64,000 nt of DNA from Mucilaginibacter sp. OK283 (GCF_900110415.1 NZ_FODR01000006.1:1-64000); one strand, 5' to 3'. Counted from the first letter of the stretch, positions 24,619-33,937 are shown. Numbers and translations: made by a program. The notes: generated by a model from the letters alone, not told the origin.

Positions 24619-27600
24619 TTAGCCGGCGTTTACAACTAAATGCGCCTCATGATCCCCCGCCGGCGATACAAAGCCATTACGGTATAAAATACGCAGCATG
24701 GCAGGCAGTACAATTAATAATAACGGCAACGCAGCCAAAAAGCCGCCTATTACAGCAATGGCCAAAGGCTGGTGCAGTTGTGCCCCAGCTCCAATGCCCA
24801 ACGCTAAAGGCATTAAGGCGATAATTGCGCCTAAAGCAGTCATCAGTTTGGGGCGTAACCTGGTACTTATGGCATAGGTTACAGCATAATCAATTGGGTT
24901 ATCAAGTGCGCATTGTTTAAACTGAAGGAAGGTGAAAATGGCGTTTTCGCCAATGATGCCCACTATCATAATCAGGCCTGTGTAGCTGCCTACATTTAGC
25001 GGGGTGCCTGTTAAATATAAGGCTAAAAAGCTGCCGCCAATACCTAAAACGCCCAAAACCAAAATAAGCAATGCAATCCTGAACTGTTTAAACAGGAACA
25101 GGATTACCGCGAAAACCAATAAGCTGGCCACTATTAATATGATAAGCAATTCTTTAAACGATTGCTGTTGCTCGGCATAAGCGCCGCCATATTCAACATG
25201 GTAGCCTTGCGGCAGGCTTACGTTTTGTGCGATGGCTTTTTTTATGGCCGGTATAGCCGTACCTAAGTCGGTGCTATCCAGGCGGGCGGTTACAATATTT
25301 AAATTTTGCAGGTTTTCGCGATTTATTTCGGCATCGCCCGGTTTTAGGTTCACCTGCGCCAATTCGCTGATGGGTACCAGCCTGCCGTTCGGTAAAAATA
25401 TGTTCAGGTTGTTTATCCCCGTAACGGTTAAAGCCCGGTTGCCGGGATAAACCATGCGGATAGGGGATAGCTGTTCCCGCTCAAGCAGGGTGCCTATTAC
25501 ATTGCCCTCCAACGCGGTTTGCGTTTGCAGCTGCAAACTTGCAGCAGTTATATTATACTGCGCCAGTGTTCCGTAATGAGGGTCGATACTTACCGATGGG
25601 CCGGCTATAACTATGCCCGGCAATACATCGGCAGTTCCTTTTACTTTTTCAACCTGGGCGGCAATTTGTTTCGACAGGATGTTCAGCCTTTTAGGGTCAT
25701 CGCCAAAAAGCTTAATTTCTATAGGCTCGGCACTGGTGGTCAGGTCGCCCAGCATATCGGTTATTACCTGGCCAAATTCAACTACCAGGGCAGGCTGTGT
25801 TTGGGCAATTTTATTACGCAACTCGCCAATCACCTCTTCGGTTGTTTTATCGCGCGTTTTCTTTAGCTGAATGAGGTAATCGCCGCGGTTTGGCTCGGTA
25901 ATAAAAAAGCCCATTTGGGTGCCTGTTCTGCGCGAATAGGTGGCAACCTCGGGTTGCTTAATGATGATTTTTTCTATTTCGCGCAGCATCCGGTCTGTTT
26001 CCTCCAATGACGTTCCGGGCGGCGAGTTATAGTCAAGCACAATACTGCCCTCGTCCATATCAGGTAAAAAACCGGTTGCCAACTGTGAAGGCACCAACAC
26101 AATAATCCCGGCTAAGGCAATCATAATAATGAGGGCTACATACGGGCGAAGAATAAGAAAACTAACCCAGCGTTGCTGTTTTACAGGGTGGGGCTGTTCC
26201 TGTTTTGCTTTCGCGATGTTCTTAAATTTAGGTTTAGGCGTAAGCAGCAGATATATTACCGGCAAGCCGATCCAGGTTACAAAAAACGAACATACCAGCG
26301 TAATGATCATGGTATCGGTAAGTACTTTAAAATAAGCGCCCGCTACTCCACTCATCAGCACAAACGGAATAAAAATAACAATGGTGCTGATAGATGACCC
26401 CAGCATAGCCGGGAACAAATAATCAATCGCCCTTTGTACAAGGTGCCTACTCAGCTCATCCGAATACTCTTCATGCGTGCGGTGAATTTGTTCAACCACT
26501 ACAATGGCATCGTCAATAATTAACCCCAACGAGGCAGCAATAGCGCCTAACGTCATGATATTAAAGGTATAACCCAGGCCATAAAGCACCAGCAAGGTTA
26601 ATCCCAAGGTTACCGGAATGGTAATTAATATGGTAGCACTTGCCTTTAACGATCGTAGAAAAATAACAGCCACAATAATAGCAAGCAGTAAACCTATCCA
26701 TAAGCTGTCGCTCACGCTTTTTACCGAATCGTTTACAAAATCGGCCTGTACATAGTAGGGTTTTATGGTTACGCCGCCGGGTAGTATTTTTTGTAATGCC
26801 TGTATTTTATCGGCCATATCGTTTGATACCGATATCAGGTTGGCATTTGGTTGTTTAATAACGGCTATCAATACACCATCATGGCCATTGGCATTAATGC
26901 GGGTGTATTCAATGCCTTCGTTTATGTTAATGGTTGAAAAATCCTTTAGCCTGAGTACCCTTTTGCGGTTATTGCTGATCACCAGGTTTTCAAGCTGATC
27001 TTTGGTGTTAATGGTGGCATCGGTAACGGTGAGGTACAGCATCTTATAATCGGAGAGGTAACCGCCCGATTTAACAAAATTTGTTGTGGCCAGCGTACTG
27101 CTGATGATATCGGGCGTAATGCCGAGTGAGCTCATTTTGCGCTGATCGAGCGTAAGCCAATACTCCTTTAATTTGCCGCCGATAACCCTGATCTCGGATA
27201 CGCCATCAACCTGCGATAAAAATGGTTTTACGGTGTAGGTGGCTATCTGCCTGAGCTCGATAGGCGATTTGGTATGGCTCTCCAGCGTATACCCGCTCAC
27301 CGGTAGGATAGAAGGGTTCATCTTCTCAACCGAAATATTAACGTCGGGTGGTAAATCGTTCTTGATCTGATCGATGCTTGATTGGATGCGCTGCTGGCTC
27401 AGGTCGATATCCGCGCTCCAGTTAAACAGGGCCGATATTTCGCAGCTGCCCCGGCTGGTTGTACTGCGCACCAATTGCAGATCGGGCACTTGTTTAATGG
27501 CATTTTCCAGCGGCCTGGTAACCGTAACCATCATTTTGTTTACCGGTTGCAGGCCCTGGTCGGCAATGATCTTGATTTTGGGGAATGTAATTTCCGGGAA

Positions 27601-27711
27601 AAGCGAGGTTTGCAGCCTGGAATAGGCAAACAAGCCCCCCATAATAAAGATGAACAGTACCAGGCCCAAAGGCTTGCGGTGCGATATAAAAAAGTTTTTA
27701 CCGGCGCTCAT
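24619..27711 (-). CDS. RND efflux transporter permease subunit
   Basis: This 1030-residue inner-membrane pump has the 12-helix RND layout with two large periplasmic loops. TM1 is near residues 12-30 and the loop runs to about 330. TM4 carries the proton-relay pair Asp-Asp in ASLGLIIDDAIVVVEQIH near residue 400. The second loop lies at about 550-850. CzcA/CusA-type metal pumps have DFG(x)xxD variants, so it fits the hydrophobe/HAE-like or broad AcrB/MdtB-like group; the substrate is unknown. The full length is normal. It is the last gene of a run RR-HK-TolC-adaptor-pump and forms the tripartite complex with the two preceding products. A 143-bp palindromic element separates it from the adaptor gene, which may lower or modify its expression. 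Confidence 0.93.
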   Translation of the reverse strand: MSAGKNFFISHRKPLGLVLFIFIMGGLFAYSRLQTSLFPEITFPKIKIIADQGLQPVNKMMVTVTRPLENAIKQVPDLQLVRSTTSRGSCEISALFNWSADIDLSQQRIQSSIDQIKNDLPPDVNISVEKMNPSILPVSGYTLESHTKSPIELRQIATYTVKPFLSQVDGVSEIRVIGGKLKEYWLTLDQRKMSSLGITPDIISSTLATTNFVKSGGYLSDYKMLYLTVTDATINTKDQLENLVISNNRKRVLRLKDFSTININEGIEYTRINANGHDGVLIAVIKQPNANLISVSNDMADKIQALQKILPGGVTIKPYYVQADFVNDSVKSVSDSLWIGLLLAIIVAVIFLRSLKASATILITIPVTLGLTLLVLYGLGYTFNIMTLGAIAASLGLIIDDAIVVVEQIHRTHEEYSDELSRHLVQRAIDYLFPAMLGSSISTIVIFIPFVLMSGVAGAYFKVLTDTMIITLVCSFFVTWIGLPVIYLLLTPKPKFKNIAKAKQEQPHPVKQQRWVSFLILRPYVALIIMIALAGIIVLVPSQLATGFLPDMDEGSIVLDYNSPPGTSLEETDRMLREIEKIIIKQPEVATYSRRTGTQMGFFITEPNRGDYLIQLKKTRDKTTEEVIGELRNKIAQTQPALVVEFGQVITDMLGDLTTSAEPIEIKLFGDDPKRLNILSKQIAAQVEKVKGTADVLPGIVIAGPSVSIDPHYGTLAQYNITAASLQLQTQTALEGNVIGTLLEREQLSPIRMVYPGNRALTVTGINNLNIFLPNGRLVPISELAQVNLKPGDAEINRENLQNLNIVTARLDSTDLGTAIPAIKKAIAQNVSLPQGYHVEYGGAYAEQQQSFKELLIILIVASLLVFAVILFLFKQFRIALLILVLGVLGIGGSFLALYLTGTPLNVGSYTGLIMIVGIIGENAIFTFLQFKQCALDNPIDYAVTYAISTRLRPKLMTALGAIIALMPLALGIGAGAQLHQPLAIAVIGGFLAALPLLLIVLPAMLRILYRNGFVSPAGDHEAHLVVNAG

Positions 27712-27740
27712 GAGTGTTTGGTTAGATTAGACATGGCGGT

Positions 27741-27883
27741 TAGACTCACCCCGACCAGGCTCCGCCGGTCGACCCTCTCTCCAACTTCGTTGCAAAGAGG
27801 GTAATAGAAAAATTCCGGTTTTAACCCCTCTATGCGCGAAGCGGAGAGAGGGGTGACGAGCGTAGCGATGTCGGGGTGAGTCG
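27741..27883. repeat. GACTCACCC palindromic element, copy 3, inside the efflux operon
   Basis: Ends GACTCACCCCGACCAGG (27743) and ATGTCGGGGTGAGTC (to 27882) are inverted, with inner stems ACCCTCTCTCC and GGAGAGAGGGG. It lies wholly between the adaptor stop (27890) and the pump start (27711). Its central GCAAAGAGGGT..TTTTAACCCCTCTATGCG part closely matches copy 1. Confidence 0.85.
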
Positions 27884-27889
27884 TCTTCA

Positions 27890-28816
27890 TTATTGCACAA
27901 TTTTAACTTTGGCCGTATCGGTTAACCCGTAATTGCCCGTTACCACAATTTGATCCTTTGCCGAAAATTTGGGCGTTAATATTTCAACCCTGTCGCCGGT
28001 TTCTATCCCCTTGGTTATCGGGGTTTTAACAGCAGTTGTTGGGTTAATAAGTTTCATCACCCAAAAATCCGTCTGCGTTTCGTTGGTTAATATGGCCGAT
28101 TTAGGCAGCGATGAGGTATTTGATCGTAATGACCGAATGATCCTGGCCTTGGCCACTAAATTTTCGGGTATGGGGTTTGCGCTGTTTACTTTGATAACCA
28201 TGCCCTGTGTTTGCGACAGGGTATCGACTGATGGCATTTCAGATGCTACCTGCCCATCCAGCTTGTCGCCGCCGGGCAAAATTAGTTGTATACCCTGGCC
28301 AATTTTAACATACCGGCGCATTTCATAAGGTAGCTGCATCACAAAAGCAAAGCTCGATCGGTCGCTGATGATGGCCAGCTGTTCGCCGTCTTGCACGTAA
28401 TCACCTTTTTGGTGGGCCAATTGGGTAATGTACCCGCTGCCCGGTGCTTTGATGCGGTTAACACCCGAAAACTTAAAAGTAGTATCTAATATATTAATGC
28501 TGTTGCCAATGCTTTGGGCTTCTTTGGTTTTAATGGTAAAAACGGTTGATCCTTTAGCAACGTAATGGCCCAGTTGGGTATTAACACCTTCAATATACCC
28601 GTTGGCATTTGCCTTTACCACATTTTTTTGCAGGAATATAGATGTAGCGCTCACATCAAAATAATCAACCATCGAGCTATCGGTAACGGTAGTTACTGTA
28701 ACAGGGGTTTGCGATGCCACGGCTGCGTCTTCGCCGTCGGCGGGCTTATCGGCACCCTTGCATGAAAACAGCAGGAGCGGCAGGCAGGCAAATAGGTATA
28801 TATGTTTAAATTTCAT
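27890..28816 (-). CDS. RND efflux periplasmic adaptor (membrane fusion) lipoprotein
   Basis: This 308-residue protein has a lipoprotein signal with lipobox LLFSC (Cys near residue 19). Layout follows the HlyD/AcrA family but is short. A barrel-sandwich lipoyl half is NANGYIEGVNTQLGHYVAKGS. There is only a small linker in place of a long alpha-hairpin, then the second lipoyl half IKAPGSGYITQLAHQKGDYVQDG, a beta-barrel and a membrane-proximal domain ending in VTGNYGLTDTAKVKIV. The missing coiled coil is an oddity seen in some Bacteroidota adaptors. It starts 1 bp after the TolC stop, so the two are coupled, and bridges TolC to the RND pump. Confidence 0.9.
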   Translation of the reverse strand: MKFKHIYLFACLPLLLFSCKGADKPADGEDAAVASQTPVTVTTVTDSSMVDYFDVSATSIFLQKNVVKANANGYIEGVNTQLGHYVAKGSTVFTIKTKEAQSIGNSINILDTTFKFSGVNRIKAPGSGYITQLAHQKGDYVQDGEQLAIISDRSSFAFVMQLPYEMRRYVKIGQGIQLILPGGDKLDGQVASEMPSVDTLSQTQGMVIKVNSANPIPENLVAKARIIRSLRSNTSSLPKSAILTNETQTDFWVMKLINPTTAVKTPITKGIETGDRVEILTPKFSAKDQIVVTGNYGLTDTAKVKIVQ

Positions 28817-28817
28817 A

Positions 28818-30053
28818 TTATCGGTTCCAGTAGTTTAGCTGGTTAATAAGCTGCAGATTGGTAATGTTGGTTTGCGTTTTTAAGTTTTTGATAATCAGGT
28901 AATTGTTGATGGCCAATATCAGATCGGCAATGCGTAAATCGCCGGTTTGCATGAGCTTGGTATCAACCTTTATCAGGCTTTCAGAGAATTTCATTTGCTC
29001 ATCAATATCGGCCAATAATTTTTGGTTGCCATCAATTTGTTGATTTAGCTGCGCAATTTGCTGGCGGTATTGTACATCAAAAAAGGCCTTATAAGTACGG
29101 CGGGTATCCTCTTCAAGGGATAGTTTACGGTATTGCAGCTTACGCTGGCCACCATCATATATTGGCAGGCTAAAACTAAAGCCAACACTTACCCCCCAGT
29201 TTTTATAGGGCTGCGATGCAAAATCGGAGTTGTAGCCACCATCGGCCAGTAAATTGATTTTGGGCTTGTAAGTAAAATCGACCAAAGTTTTGCTGTTTAC
29301 CAGTTTCAGGCTATCTAATTTATACTGACTAAAAAATATACTGTTGCTAATATCGGCCTTTATCATTTTATGCAGGCCGGGTTCCTGCAGTTCGGCATAA
29401 CTGGTATCGGCCACGCCGGTTAAATAGTTAAGTGTGGCAAAATCGTTTTTATACAACATGCGCGATTGCTGTAAAGCCAGTTGCTGCTGTTTTAAAGTGA
29501 CTAAAAAAGTAAGATAATCGCTTTGGTGGTAAACGTTGGTGCGGGTGAGTTTTTTTAGCAGCGTTTCTTCCTGGTTAAGCAGATCAATAACTTCCTGGTT
29601 AAATTTTACTTGCTGCAAATCGCCATAAGTGGTAATGTATTGCGCGGTAATGGCTTTTTTTAAGTCCTGCTCAGATATTTTGGCACTGTTACTTACCGAT
29701 TGCGAAAGCAAGGTGATAGCCGCAAGCTGGGCTGCTATATTTTTTTTGCTATCTAAAGATTGGTTTACGCCCATTAGGGCATTTAAAGTATGCTCGTTGG
29801 TTATAGCGCCTGCATAGCCAAAGCCCCCAATCACGGGCGAATAATTACCGGCGCTGGTAGCATTTACCTGTGGCTTATACTGGGCGCGGATACGCAAGCT
29901 ATCTAACTGGTTGTTGGCAACCTGGTTGCGGAGGTCTTTAAGCAGGGGGCTGTTATTTTGGGCAAGCTCTAAATAATGATCAAGCGTGTATGTTTGAGCG
30001 CTTGTAGCAGTATAGGTAATTGTAAATAATAGAAGGCCGAAAAACCACTTCAT
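28818..30053 (-). CDS. TolC family outer membrane efflux protein
   Basis: This 411-residue protein has signal peptide MKWFFGLLLFTITYTATSAQ. Two repeats of long amphipathic helices and short beta parts follow. Examples are YLELAQNNSPLLKDLRNQVANNQLDSLRIRAQYKPQVNA at the N-terminal repeat, and YRKLSLEEDTRRTYKAFFDV with SLIKVDTKLMQTGDLRIADLI in the C-terminal repeat. As a trimer it makes the outer-membrane and trans-periplasmic channel of the tripartite pump encoded next to it. It is slightly shorter than typical TolC (430-470). It lies 81 bp after the histidine kinase stop. Confidence 0.9.
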   Translation of the reverse strand: MKWFFGLLLFTITYTATSAQTYTLDHYLELAQNNSPLLKDLRNQVANNQLDSLRIRAQYKPQVNATSAGNYSPVIGGFGYAGAITNEHTLNALMGVNQSLDSKKNIAAQLAAITLLSQSVSNSAKISEQDLKKAITAQYITTYGDLQQVKFNQEVIDLLNQEETLLKKLTRTNVYHQSDYLTFLVTLKQQQLALQQSRMLYKNDFATLNYLTGVADTSYAELQEPGLHKMIKADISNSIFFSQYKLDSLKLVNSKTLVDFTYKPKINLLADGGYNSDFASQPYKNWGVSVGFSFSLPIYDGGQRKLQYRKLSLEEDTRRTYKAFFDVQYRQQIAQLNQQIDGNQKLLADIDEQMKFSESLIKVDTKLMQTGDLRIADLILAINNYLIIKNLKTQTNITNLQLINQLNYWNR

Positions 30054-30134
30054 TAACTGATGGATAAGTTCAATTTAAACATAGCTAAAGTATAGCATAA
30101 ATCTGTAAAAATTTAGGATGGCAAAATATCAAAT

Positions 30135-31382
30135 TTAAAAAACGATGATGAAGATATGGTGAGGGTTTTGGTATTGATAGCCAAGTTCAAAGCCGAGGCT
30201 TTGGCAAATTTGTTTGCTGATGGTAAGCCCAAGTCCGCTACCATCAGAATGGGATGACTTATGAAAACGGGTAAATATTTTATCCTCGTCCAGCGGATCA
30301 TCGGTGCCGGTATTTTTAATGGTTAAAGCTTCTGCAGTCAGATTAATTATAATTTCACCACCTGTATGATTGTGCCGGACGGCATTAATGATCAGGTTAC
30401 TTAGCAAAATTTCAATAAGATACCTGCTTCCCGAAATTTCTTTGTCCTGCAAAAGGGCGGTTACCGTGATTTGTTTATCCGCAAAAATATCTTCCAGCTG
30501 TATAAGCAGTTCATCAATTAAGTGTTTCAGGTTGATGTTTTGCTGATCTGTAAGCAAGCGGTTTTCTATTTTTACCAACAGTAATAACGATTGATTAAGG
30601 CGGCTCAACCGGGCCACTGCGCTGTAAAGGTCGTTAAGCAATTTACTTTGCCTGTCGTTAAAGTTTTCGGATTGTATTAAGGTATCTAATTTGGAATTGA
30701 TGACTGCTATTGGAGTAAGCAATTCGTGCGATGCATTTTCGGTAAATGTTTTAAGCTCCTTATAATCATGCTTTGCCCTAATGGTCATGGCGGTGGCTGC
30801 CTGGTTTAAATCGGCAAATTCATCAATACGGGTTTCGGTTTGGGTAATTTCTTTGTTATCGGTGATGTTAAATAGCTTCATCTCCTTTAAAATAGCATGA
30901 AACGGCTGCCAAAGGCGGTTTAATATTAGCCTGTTGGCAACAAGCAATACCAATAATAAAAATAAAATCAATCCAAAAGTGATGGTGAAAATAATCCGGA
31001 TCAAATCTTCGGTTTCTACCTTCGATTCAACAATGAGGATTTTATAGTATTTACCATCAACGGTAATTGAGCTGATAAGACCCCGGCCAGCCTCAAATTC
31101 GTCTTTATCTTTTTTGTACAAGGTATCGATAAATTCTCGCGTGACCGAATTAGGGGTCGCCTGGGTAAAGCTTATTTGCTGATCTTTGGAGTCAAAAACC
31201 TGGGGGAGATGTTTGTTGAGTTTTACGTAATCAAAAACCTCATCTTCCTCAACTTTAAGCGCTTTATCATTTTGATCGATTAATATCCAACTGATGGCTT
31301 TGTAGTAAATAATGCCGGTTATCAACATTACTATTATAGTAGTAATAATGTTTACCCGGTTATATAAGGTAAGCAATTTCAT
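30135..31382 (-). CDS. Sensor histidine kinase controlling the efflux operon
   Basis: This 415-residue inner-membrane kinase has TM1 at about residues 10-30, a periplasmic sensor of about 100 residues, and TM2 at about 130-152. A HAMP-like linker follows. HisKA has FTENASHELLTPIAVINSKL, where LTP replaces the usual RTP. A DHp and HATPase_c follow with N-box LLSNLIINAVRHN and GSGLGLTISKQI. The sensor ligand is unknown, and an envelope-damaging compound or pump substrate is likely. The gene overlaps the response-regulator stop by 4 bp and precedes tolC by 81 bp, so the pair very probably regulates the efflux genes downstream. The C-terminus is short after the last ATP-binding strand. Confidence 0.92.
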   Translation of the reverse strand: MKLLTLYNRVNIITTIIVMLITGIIYYKAISWILIDQNDKALKVEEDEVFDYVKLNKHLPQVFDSKDQQISFTQATPNSVTREFIDTLYKKDKDEFEAGRGLISSITVDGKYYKILIVESKVETEDLIRIIFTITFGLILFLLLVLLVANRLILNRLWQPFHAILKEMKLFNITDNKEITQTETRIDEFADLNQAATAMTIRAKHDYKELKTFTENASHELLTPIAVINSKLDTLIQSENFNDRQSKLLNDLYSAVARLSRLNQSLLLLVKIENRLLTDQQNINLKHLIDELLIQLEDIFADKQITVTALLQDKEISGSRYLIEILLSNLIINAVRHNHTGGEIIINLTAEALTIKNTGTDDPLDEDKIFTRFHKSSHSDGSGLGLTISKQICQSLGFELGYQYQNPHHIFIIVF

Positions 31383-32056
31383 TGCCCGGCAAATTTATAG
31401 CCCATACCATAAGCCGCCTGGATATAATCGTTGGCGCCGGCTTCTACCAGCTTTTTGCGGATGTTTTTAATGTGCGAGTAAATGAAATCGAAATTGTCTG
31501 CTAAATCGATGCCATCGCCCCAAAGGTGCTCGGCTATGGCATTTTTTGATACTACCTTGCCTTTGTTGGCAATAAAATAAATAAGCAAAGCAAACTCTTT
31601 ACGGGTAAATTTAAGGGGCTTATCATGCACGCTCACCGTTTTTGCCTGCAAATCGATGCTGATTTCGTTAAAAACAAGCAGGTTACTGCCGTTATACATT
31701 TTACGCCTGATAATGGCCGATACCCTTGCCTTAAGCTCCGACAAGTGAAAGGGTTTTACCAGGTAATCATCTGCGCCCAGATCCAGGCCCTGCAAGCGGT
31801 CGTCAAGAGAGTTTTTGGCCGATATAATAAGTACACCGTCGGTATGGTTATGGTCTTTTAACCGTTTAAGTATATTAATACCATTGCCACCGGGCAGGGT
31901 AATATCAAGCAAAATGCAATCGTAGGTATACATTTCTATTTTAGAAATGGCCGCAGGGTAGGTAGCAGCGGTTTCGCATATATTACCGGCTTCGGTAAAG
32001 TACTCTTCAATACTCTCGCGCAGGCCTTCTTCGTCTTCAATGATCAGTAGCTTCAT
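31379..32056 (-). CDS. OmpR-family response regulator
   Basis: This 225-residue protein has an N-terminal receiver with the acidic pair EDEE (residues 7-10), phosphoacceptor Asp in YDCILLDITLPGGNG (about 51), Ser/Thr in LIISAKNSLDDRL and Lys in DDYLVKPFHLSEL. Its C-terminal winged helix contains FTRKEFALLIYFIANKGKVVSKNAIAEHLWG. It is first in the run RR-HK-TolC-adaptor-pump and probably also autoregulates. Its promoter region contains a heptamer array directly upstream of the ATG. Confidence 0.95.
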   Translation of the reverse strand: MKLLIIEDEEGLRESIEEYFTEAGNICETAATYPAAISKIEMYTYDCILLDITLPGGNGINILKRLKDHNHTDGVLIISAKNSLDDRLQGLDLGADDYLVKPFHLSELKARVSAIIRRKMYNGSNLLVFNEISIDLQAKTVSVHDKPLKFTRKEFALLIYFIANKGKVVSKNAIAEHLWGDGIDLADNFDFIYSHIKNIRKKLVEAGANDYIQAAYGMGYKFAGQ

Positions 32057-32059
32057 GAT

Positions 32060-32258
32060 GTTTTAAGTTGTGCGTTATGTTATACGTTGTACGTTTTAAG
32101 TTGTACGTTGTCGTATTAATTATAATATATAATGCAACTATGTAAAGTTAGCAGCCCAATTTGTATACATTTTGGATTTGACCAGATTTACTACAGCTTT
32201 GTCAAGCAAATTAGCCTATTAATTGTTGATAATTTACAAAACGTACAACTTAAAACCC
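32060..32258. repeat. Heptamer inverted array (ACGTTGT/AAGTTGT family)
   Basis: Left arm 32060-32112 has units TTTTAAGTTGTGCGTTATG and TACGTTGTACGTTTTAAGTT. Right arm 32236-32258 is the reverse complement (AAAACGTACAACTTAAAAC). The arms bracket the divergent region between the response regulator (ATG at 32056) and the EamA gene (ATG at 32265), with about 120 bp between them. Confidence 0.78.
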
Positions 32259-32264
32259 AAAACT

Positions 32265-32678
32265 ATGTGGTGGATTTACGCTCTACTATCGGCATTATTT
32301 GCCGCACTAACTGCAATATTTGCCAAAATAGGCATTAAAGGGGTAGATACCGACCTGGCAACCGCTATCCGTACAGTGGTTATTTTGGTACTGGCCTGGG
32401 CCATTGTGTTGTTTAAAGGCAGCAACCAGGGTATAAATAGCTTATCCAAAACCAACTGGACGTTCCTCATTCTGTCTGGCTGTGCTACCGGCCTGTCGTG
32501 GATTTGCTATTTCAGGGCTTTACAATTGGGTAAGGTATCGCAAGTAGCGCCAGTTGATAAACTAAGTGTTGCACTGGCCATTGTATTGGCAGTGGTGTTT
32601 TTAGGCGAGCCGTTGACGTTGAAGAACGGGATAGGTGCCTTATTGATTATAGCGGGGACTTTGGTGCTGATATTTTGA
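32265..32678 (+). CDS. Single-domain EamA/DMT family transporter
   Basis: This 137-residue protein consists of one EamA unit of about five helices (MWWIYALLSALFAALTAIFA, ATAIRTVVILVLAWAIVLF, WTFLILSGCATGLSWICYF, SVALAIVLAVVFLGEPLTL, GIGALLIIAGTLVLI). Two-domain DMT exporters are twice this length. Half-size members work as dimers, often for small metabolites. I chose the ATG at 32265, since the upstream frame from 32223 reads through the repeat arm. It ends 8 bp before the convergent hipT stop. Substrate unknown. Confidence 0.85.
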   Translation: MWWIYALLSALFAALTAIFAKIGIKGVDTDLATAIRTVVILVLAWAIVLFKGSNQGINSLSKTNWTFLILSGCATGLSWICYFRALQLGKVSQVAPVDKLSVALAIVLAVVFLGEPLTLKNGIGALLIIAGTLVLIF

Positions 32679-32686
32679 GCGGTGGG

Positions 32687-33610
32687 TTATGTTAGTATTT
32701 TTTGTTTATCCGCCCAAATCCTTTTGTATCGATCCTTTTCCGCATCTCCTAAAAATGATGCGTCAATCACGTTAGCAACCTTTTCGTTCATTAAGGAAAA
32801 TTTGGCCATACTATTTCGCAAGGCCTTTTCAGGAATCAGGAGACTTTTGCCTAATATTTCAAAATCCTTAATAGTAATCTTTCTTTTTTTTGCATTCAAT
32901 GTTAGGGCAAGTTCCTCATCATCCGCAGGGTTTAAAAGGTTAACGTTTAGCAAATCGTAAGCAGGACTTAAACAGATACCGGTATTTGTATGCAGCAGCG
33001 AAAAGTTTTTAAGATGCATGTCGTTATTGCCCGTCAGGTAGCAGAATAAGACCAATTCAAAATAGTTAAGCGCATCTAAACCGGTATTGGCGCAATACTT
33101 TAAAACCAACTTTCCGGCTTTTTCATACGAGCCTTTATATTTGTTTTCAGTGAGGAATTCAGATAACTGGCAAAAATCTTCCACGTGAATTTTTTTTCCT
33201 TTAACCCGGTCAAATCTTTTCGCAAGGTAAACCATGTTCCCGTCGGTTGCCCTCAATAGTGTATGGCCACAAACCGGTATTTTAAATAATGATGCAAGGT
33301 GCATCGTCAGGTCTTCCGTTTCTGGCATAAACGGATATTGCCCTTGCTGCGGTTTCAGGATGTATTCTCCCCAAAGACCAACTATGGTAAGCCTTGTACT
33401 ACCATCGCTTTTTTGCAGCGAAACAGAAAGTTTTGGTTGCACTCCTGTTACAGCAATCCTTTTGTTAATGGTTTGTTCGGCCAATTCTTTTATTAACTGG
33501 TTGTTTAATTCCAGCACAGGTGGTTTAAGCGTTCCGAAGAACTTTTTTGAACACTTTTCATGGTATCCTGTATCTCCAGCATCTTGATAACAAAACCAGC
33601 AATTTGCCAT
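32687..33610 (-). CDS. hipT: HipT-like serine/threonine kinase toxin
   Basis: This 307-residue HipA-type kinase lacks the HipA N-terminal subdomain, which is encoded separately by the preceding gene. The N-terminus has a zinc-knuckle-like CWFC..HEKC (residues 4-20). Gly-rich loop AVTGVQPKLS (53-62) carries Ala53 and Thr55 where HipT of E. coli has an autophosphorylated SIS. ATP lysine is in YILKPQ (Lys86). Catalytic Asp197 is in GNNDMHLKNFS with Asn202. The metal-binding Asp219 is in LSPAYDLL. In E. coli O127 HipT phosphorylates tryptophanyl-tRNA synthetase and halts translation; the target here is not known. Gene order hipB-hipS-hipT with a 3-bp gap after hipS. The GQ-loop serine variant suggests altered autoregulation. 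Confidence 0.87.
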   Translation of the reverse strand: MANCWFCYQDAGDTGYHEKCSKKFFGTLKPPVLELNNQLIKELAEQTINKRIAVTGVQPKLSVSLQKSDGSTRLTIVGLWGEYILKPQQGQYPFMPETEDLTMHLASLFKIPVCGHTLLRATDGNMVYLAKRFDRVKGKKIHVEDFCQLSEFLTENKYKGSYEKAGKLVLKYCANTGLDALNYFELVLFCYLTGNNDMHLKNFSLLHTNTGICLSPAYDLLNVNLLNPADDEELALTLNAKKRKITIKDFEILGKSLLIPEKALRNSMAKFSLMNEKVANVIDASFLGDAEKDRYKRIWADKQKILT

Positions 33611-33613
33611 AAT

Positions 33614-33937
33614 TTATTCGTTTTCGGGGATAATGGTTACCGCGCCAATGGTATCCCTGCATGTAAGTAATAATAATTCAAAACGATTATTTCTTTTAAC
33701 TTTCCAATGGTCGATTGCCAGGTTAAGTAGCCAGCCTTCAGGTATCAGGCCGTCAAAAAAAGCAAATAATACCTTATTTGAATATTTCTCCCGTGATAAT
33801 GGCAAGGTCAAGCTGATAGGTTTAGCGGCTGCATTGTTTAAATAATTGGTATCATAAGTAAATTCATAGCCCTCGTCAGTTTCAGCTATGAAACCGGCAA
33901 GCTTGTCCGCATAATATACCAATCCCCGTTTATTCAT
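33614..33937 (-). CDS. hipS: HipS-like antitoxin (HipA N-terminal domain protein)
   Basis: This 107-residue protein corresponds to the N-terminal subdomain 1 of HipA (couple_hipA). Visible features are GLVYYADKLAGFIAE, a strand-rich half with PISLTLPLSREKYSN, and the helix VLFAFFDGLIPEGWLLNLA near residues 60-80, which in HipBST contacts the kinase. In the E. coli tripartite system HipS, rather than HipB, is the main antitoxin. That role is inferred here from domain content and order. The gene overlaps hipB by 8 bp and precedes hipT by 3 bp, so all three are co-translated. Confidence 0.85.
   Translation of the reverse strand: MNKRGLVYYADKLAGFIAETDEGYEFTYDTNYLNNAAAKPISLTLPLSREKYSNKVLFAFFDGLIPEGWLLNLAIDHWKVKRNNRFELLLLTCRDTIGAVTIIPENE

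Noticed and set aside
24619..27711. Assigning the pump as a heavy-metal exporter (CusA/CzcA)
   Set aside because: The TM4 Asp-Asp pair fits drug-type pumps as well, and no metal-binding methionine cluster or partner gene supports metal specificity.
13748..27883. Possible insertion sequences at the long palindromes
   Set aside because: No transposase frame lies within any of them, and they are too short; they were kept as non-autonomous repeats only.
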